From NCBI RefSeq assembly GCF_019393635.1, contig NC_057862.1, positions 98,655,645 to 98,719,644 of the forward strand: 64,000 nt of DNA. The letters are read 5' to 3'. This stretch comes from Dromiciops gliroides (lineage: Eukaryota > Chordata > Mammalia > Microbiotheria > Microbiotheriidae). The position numbers and the translations under genes were made by a program. Below the pieces are notes generated by a model. The model searched no databases. It was given only the letters and a program-made list of their open reading frames with translations, and was not told where the DNA came from. Position 1 is the stretch's first letter, and each line of letters opens with the position of its first letter. Shown here one piece after another: positions 62,465 through 64,000 of this stretch.

Positions 62465-64000
62465 ATGAGTGTCTGGACTTCTGGTCCAGAATCTCCCCCA
62501 AGCATCATTCTTTAAATACAACACCAATTTATCCCAATGCTGATTTTTAGAATGGGGCTTTGTGGCAGAATTACTGAAAATAGCTTTGAGGATCATAATC
62601 ATAGGAGAGCAATGAGCTGATAATGGAAAAGGTTTCATTACTGAACCTGGGCAATTTGGGATCACAACTTAGTAGACACTATATTGTTTTCACAAGAAAG
62701 CCTAATGATTAATTAAAGGATCAGATAGGCTGTAGTAAAGGGCAATCAGGATCCCTAATGCCTGTTGAAGTGTATTGTCATGGGGTGGGGGTAGAAGAGC
62801 AGAAGACTAGCTGCTATAGGTCTGTTTTATTTGTGTAATACAGTTCATACAGTGCCACATATAAAACTGAGGCATTTTATATATGTGTTAACAGGTTAGC
62901 CTATTAAGAGTTTCTAGATCTTTTATTAAACTTTTCTTACTTGAATATTCATGAAACTCTTTAAGAATTCCAAACAATCCTGTGCTCAGGAATTCATTTT
63001 TGAATGTGTCTTTACAACAAGGTCTTAATTATATTTCTAAGGATAATTAAGATAGCAATAGTAGAACAGTTAACATTGCAAAGTTATTGAACCCCCACAA
63101 TGGGAAGTTGTTAGAATGGGCTACATATGCCAGGAATGTAAAATTTCTCACAGTATTCTGGGCATTGTATGAATCTGAGGAAAAAAAGGGCCTATGAAAT
63201 ATCTAAGGAATGAACTATTAAAAATGTGAACTATTTCAGACCCTGAATGCTACAGCAACAAAGCTCAGGAGACAATATAGCTAAAATATTCATGTTTAAT
63301 TTCAGTATCACTGGTATTATAAATATCAGTATTTTAAATTTCCTTTAAGGAAATCATTGTTAAGTAATTTTTTTTTGTTAGACATATTGATAGACTATGG
63401 CTAACGCTGATTTTAATTATTATCAGGACTTTTAAAAAGCATAAAAGGAGAAACTATTTCTCTTTAGAATAAATTTTAAAAAGAGAAAATTAGTCTTTTC
63501 TTCTGGGAAAAGTATATATGAGAAATGTCTTATTTGATTCTAGATGTATTAAATAAAATTCCAACACTTGCTATAAAATTCAGAATGAGATGTGTCTACT
63601 TTGGGTTCTGTAACATGGATTCCAAAGGCATTATTATGTAGTGAGATATCGGTATATTTATGTTCCTACTTACTTAAAAGAAATGCTGTCAGAAAAAATT
63701 TTTTCAAAGAACTAAAGTATGTAAATTAATAATGAAGGAGCAAAAATGGCATGATCAATTCCATTTTCATACTTCTCCAGAATATACAGTTTAGGAAAGA
63801 TAAAATTGGTTAACAATTGTTCCAAAAATCTTATTTTTTAAAAAAAATGCTGTAAAATATTAGTGTTTACTTTGTCATAGTTTATCTTGAGGATGCTAAA
63901 AGATACAGAGCACTACAGTATGTTCAACTACATTAAATTGTCTTCACATGTAAATGAATGACAACTGAGTCAAAAATAGGTTTAAACCAGTTAAATAATG
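62465..64000. other. AT-rich unassigned sequence
   Basis: No gene, RNA gene or recognisable repeat over the last 1.5 kb. Confidence 0.3.

Noticed and set aside
1-64000. CRISPR array, operon, phage or bacterial defence system
   Set aside because: Repeat content, intergenic structure and lack of dense coding frames identify mammalian nuclear DNA. No regularly spaced repeat-spacer pattern exists.

Overview
This is a stretch of nuclear, AT-rich mammalian DNA that looks marsupial and contains no protein-coding gene I can support. The marsupial call rests on 21 copies of a tRNA-headed SINE (head GGGGCAGCTAGGTGGYGCAG, B-box-like GTTCAAATCC, A-rich tail) that I recognise from Australian marsupial genomes. 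From memory it resembles the family called WSINE1 in dasyuromorphs; I could not check the name. Also present are CORE-SINEs ending in a BovB/RTE-like tail, marsupial-type L1 3' ends, and many old MIR, L2 and L3/CR1 copies. No open frame carries a recognisable host protein. The longest are chance frames through repeats.

Layout. 1-10000: two young SINEs, one inside an antisense L2, then an RTE-type LINE 3' end (3959-4800), an antisense L2 (5505-6110), and a SINE with a long (TTTTG)n tail near 8.1 kb. 10-17.7 kb: a dense nest. An LTR lies inside an L2 and carries a SINE (11040-12780). An L3 is split by an L1 (15590-16700), and another L2 is split by a SINE (16700-17340). 17.7-29 kb: microsatellites, MIRs, L1 fragments split by SINEs, and a probable solo LTR (27523-28114). 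29.3-32.4 kb: a long L3/CR1 that still shows its ORF1 esterase boxes and RT region, interrupted by two SINEs and an L2. 33.0-34.6 kb: one old CORE-SINE interrupted by an LTR and by a 690-bp element I cannot classify. 34.6-41.5 kb: L2 and MIR remains, then about 2.5 kb of largely unique sequence. 41.5-55 kb: SINE- and L1-rich, with a SINE inside the tail of another SINE (43005) and two SINEs stacked at one site (49680-50020). 55.1-55.8 kb: a tailless U6 snRNA retrocopy and a poly(T) run flanked by a perfect 15-bp duplication. 56-64 kb: few young repeats, very AT-rich, mostly unassigned.

Nothing here works together as a pathway. The story is an order of insertions: MIR, L2 and L3 first, then RTE-tailed CORE-SINEs and old L1, then LTRs and younger L1, then the tRNA-derived SINE. 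Most of the SINEs sit between readable target-site duplications of 8-16 bp. The window could be intergenic or part of a large intron; the sequence does not decide this. Coordinates of old repeats are approximate (tens of bases). Family names are from memory and were not checked against a repeat library.
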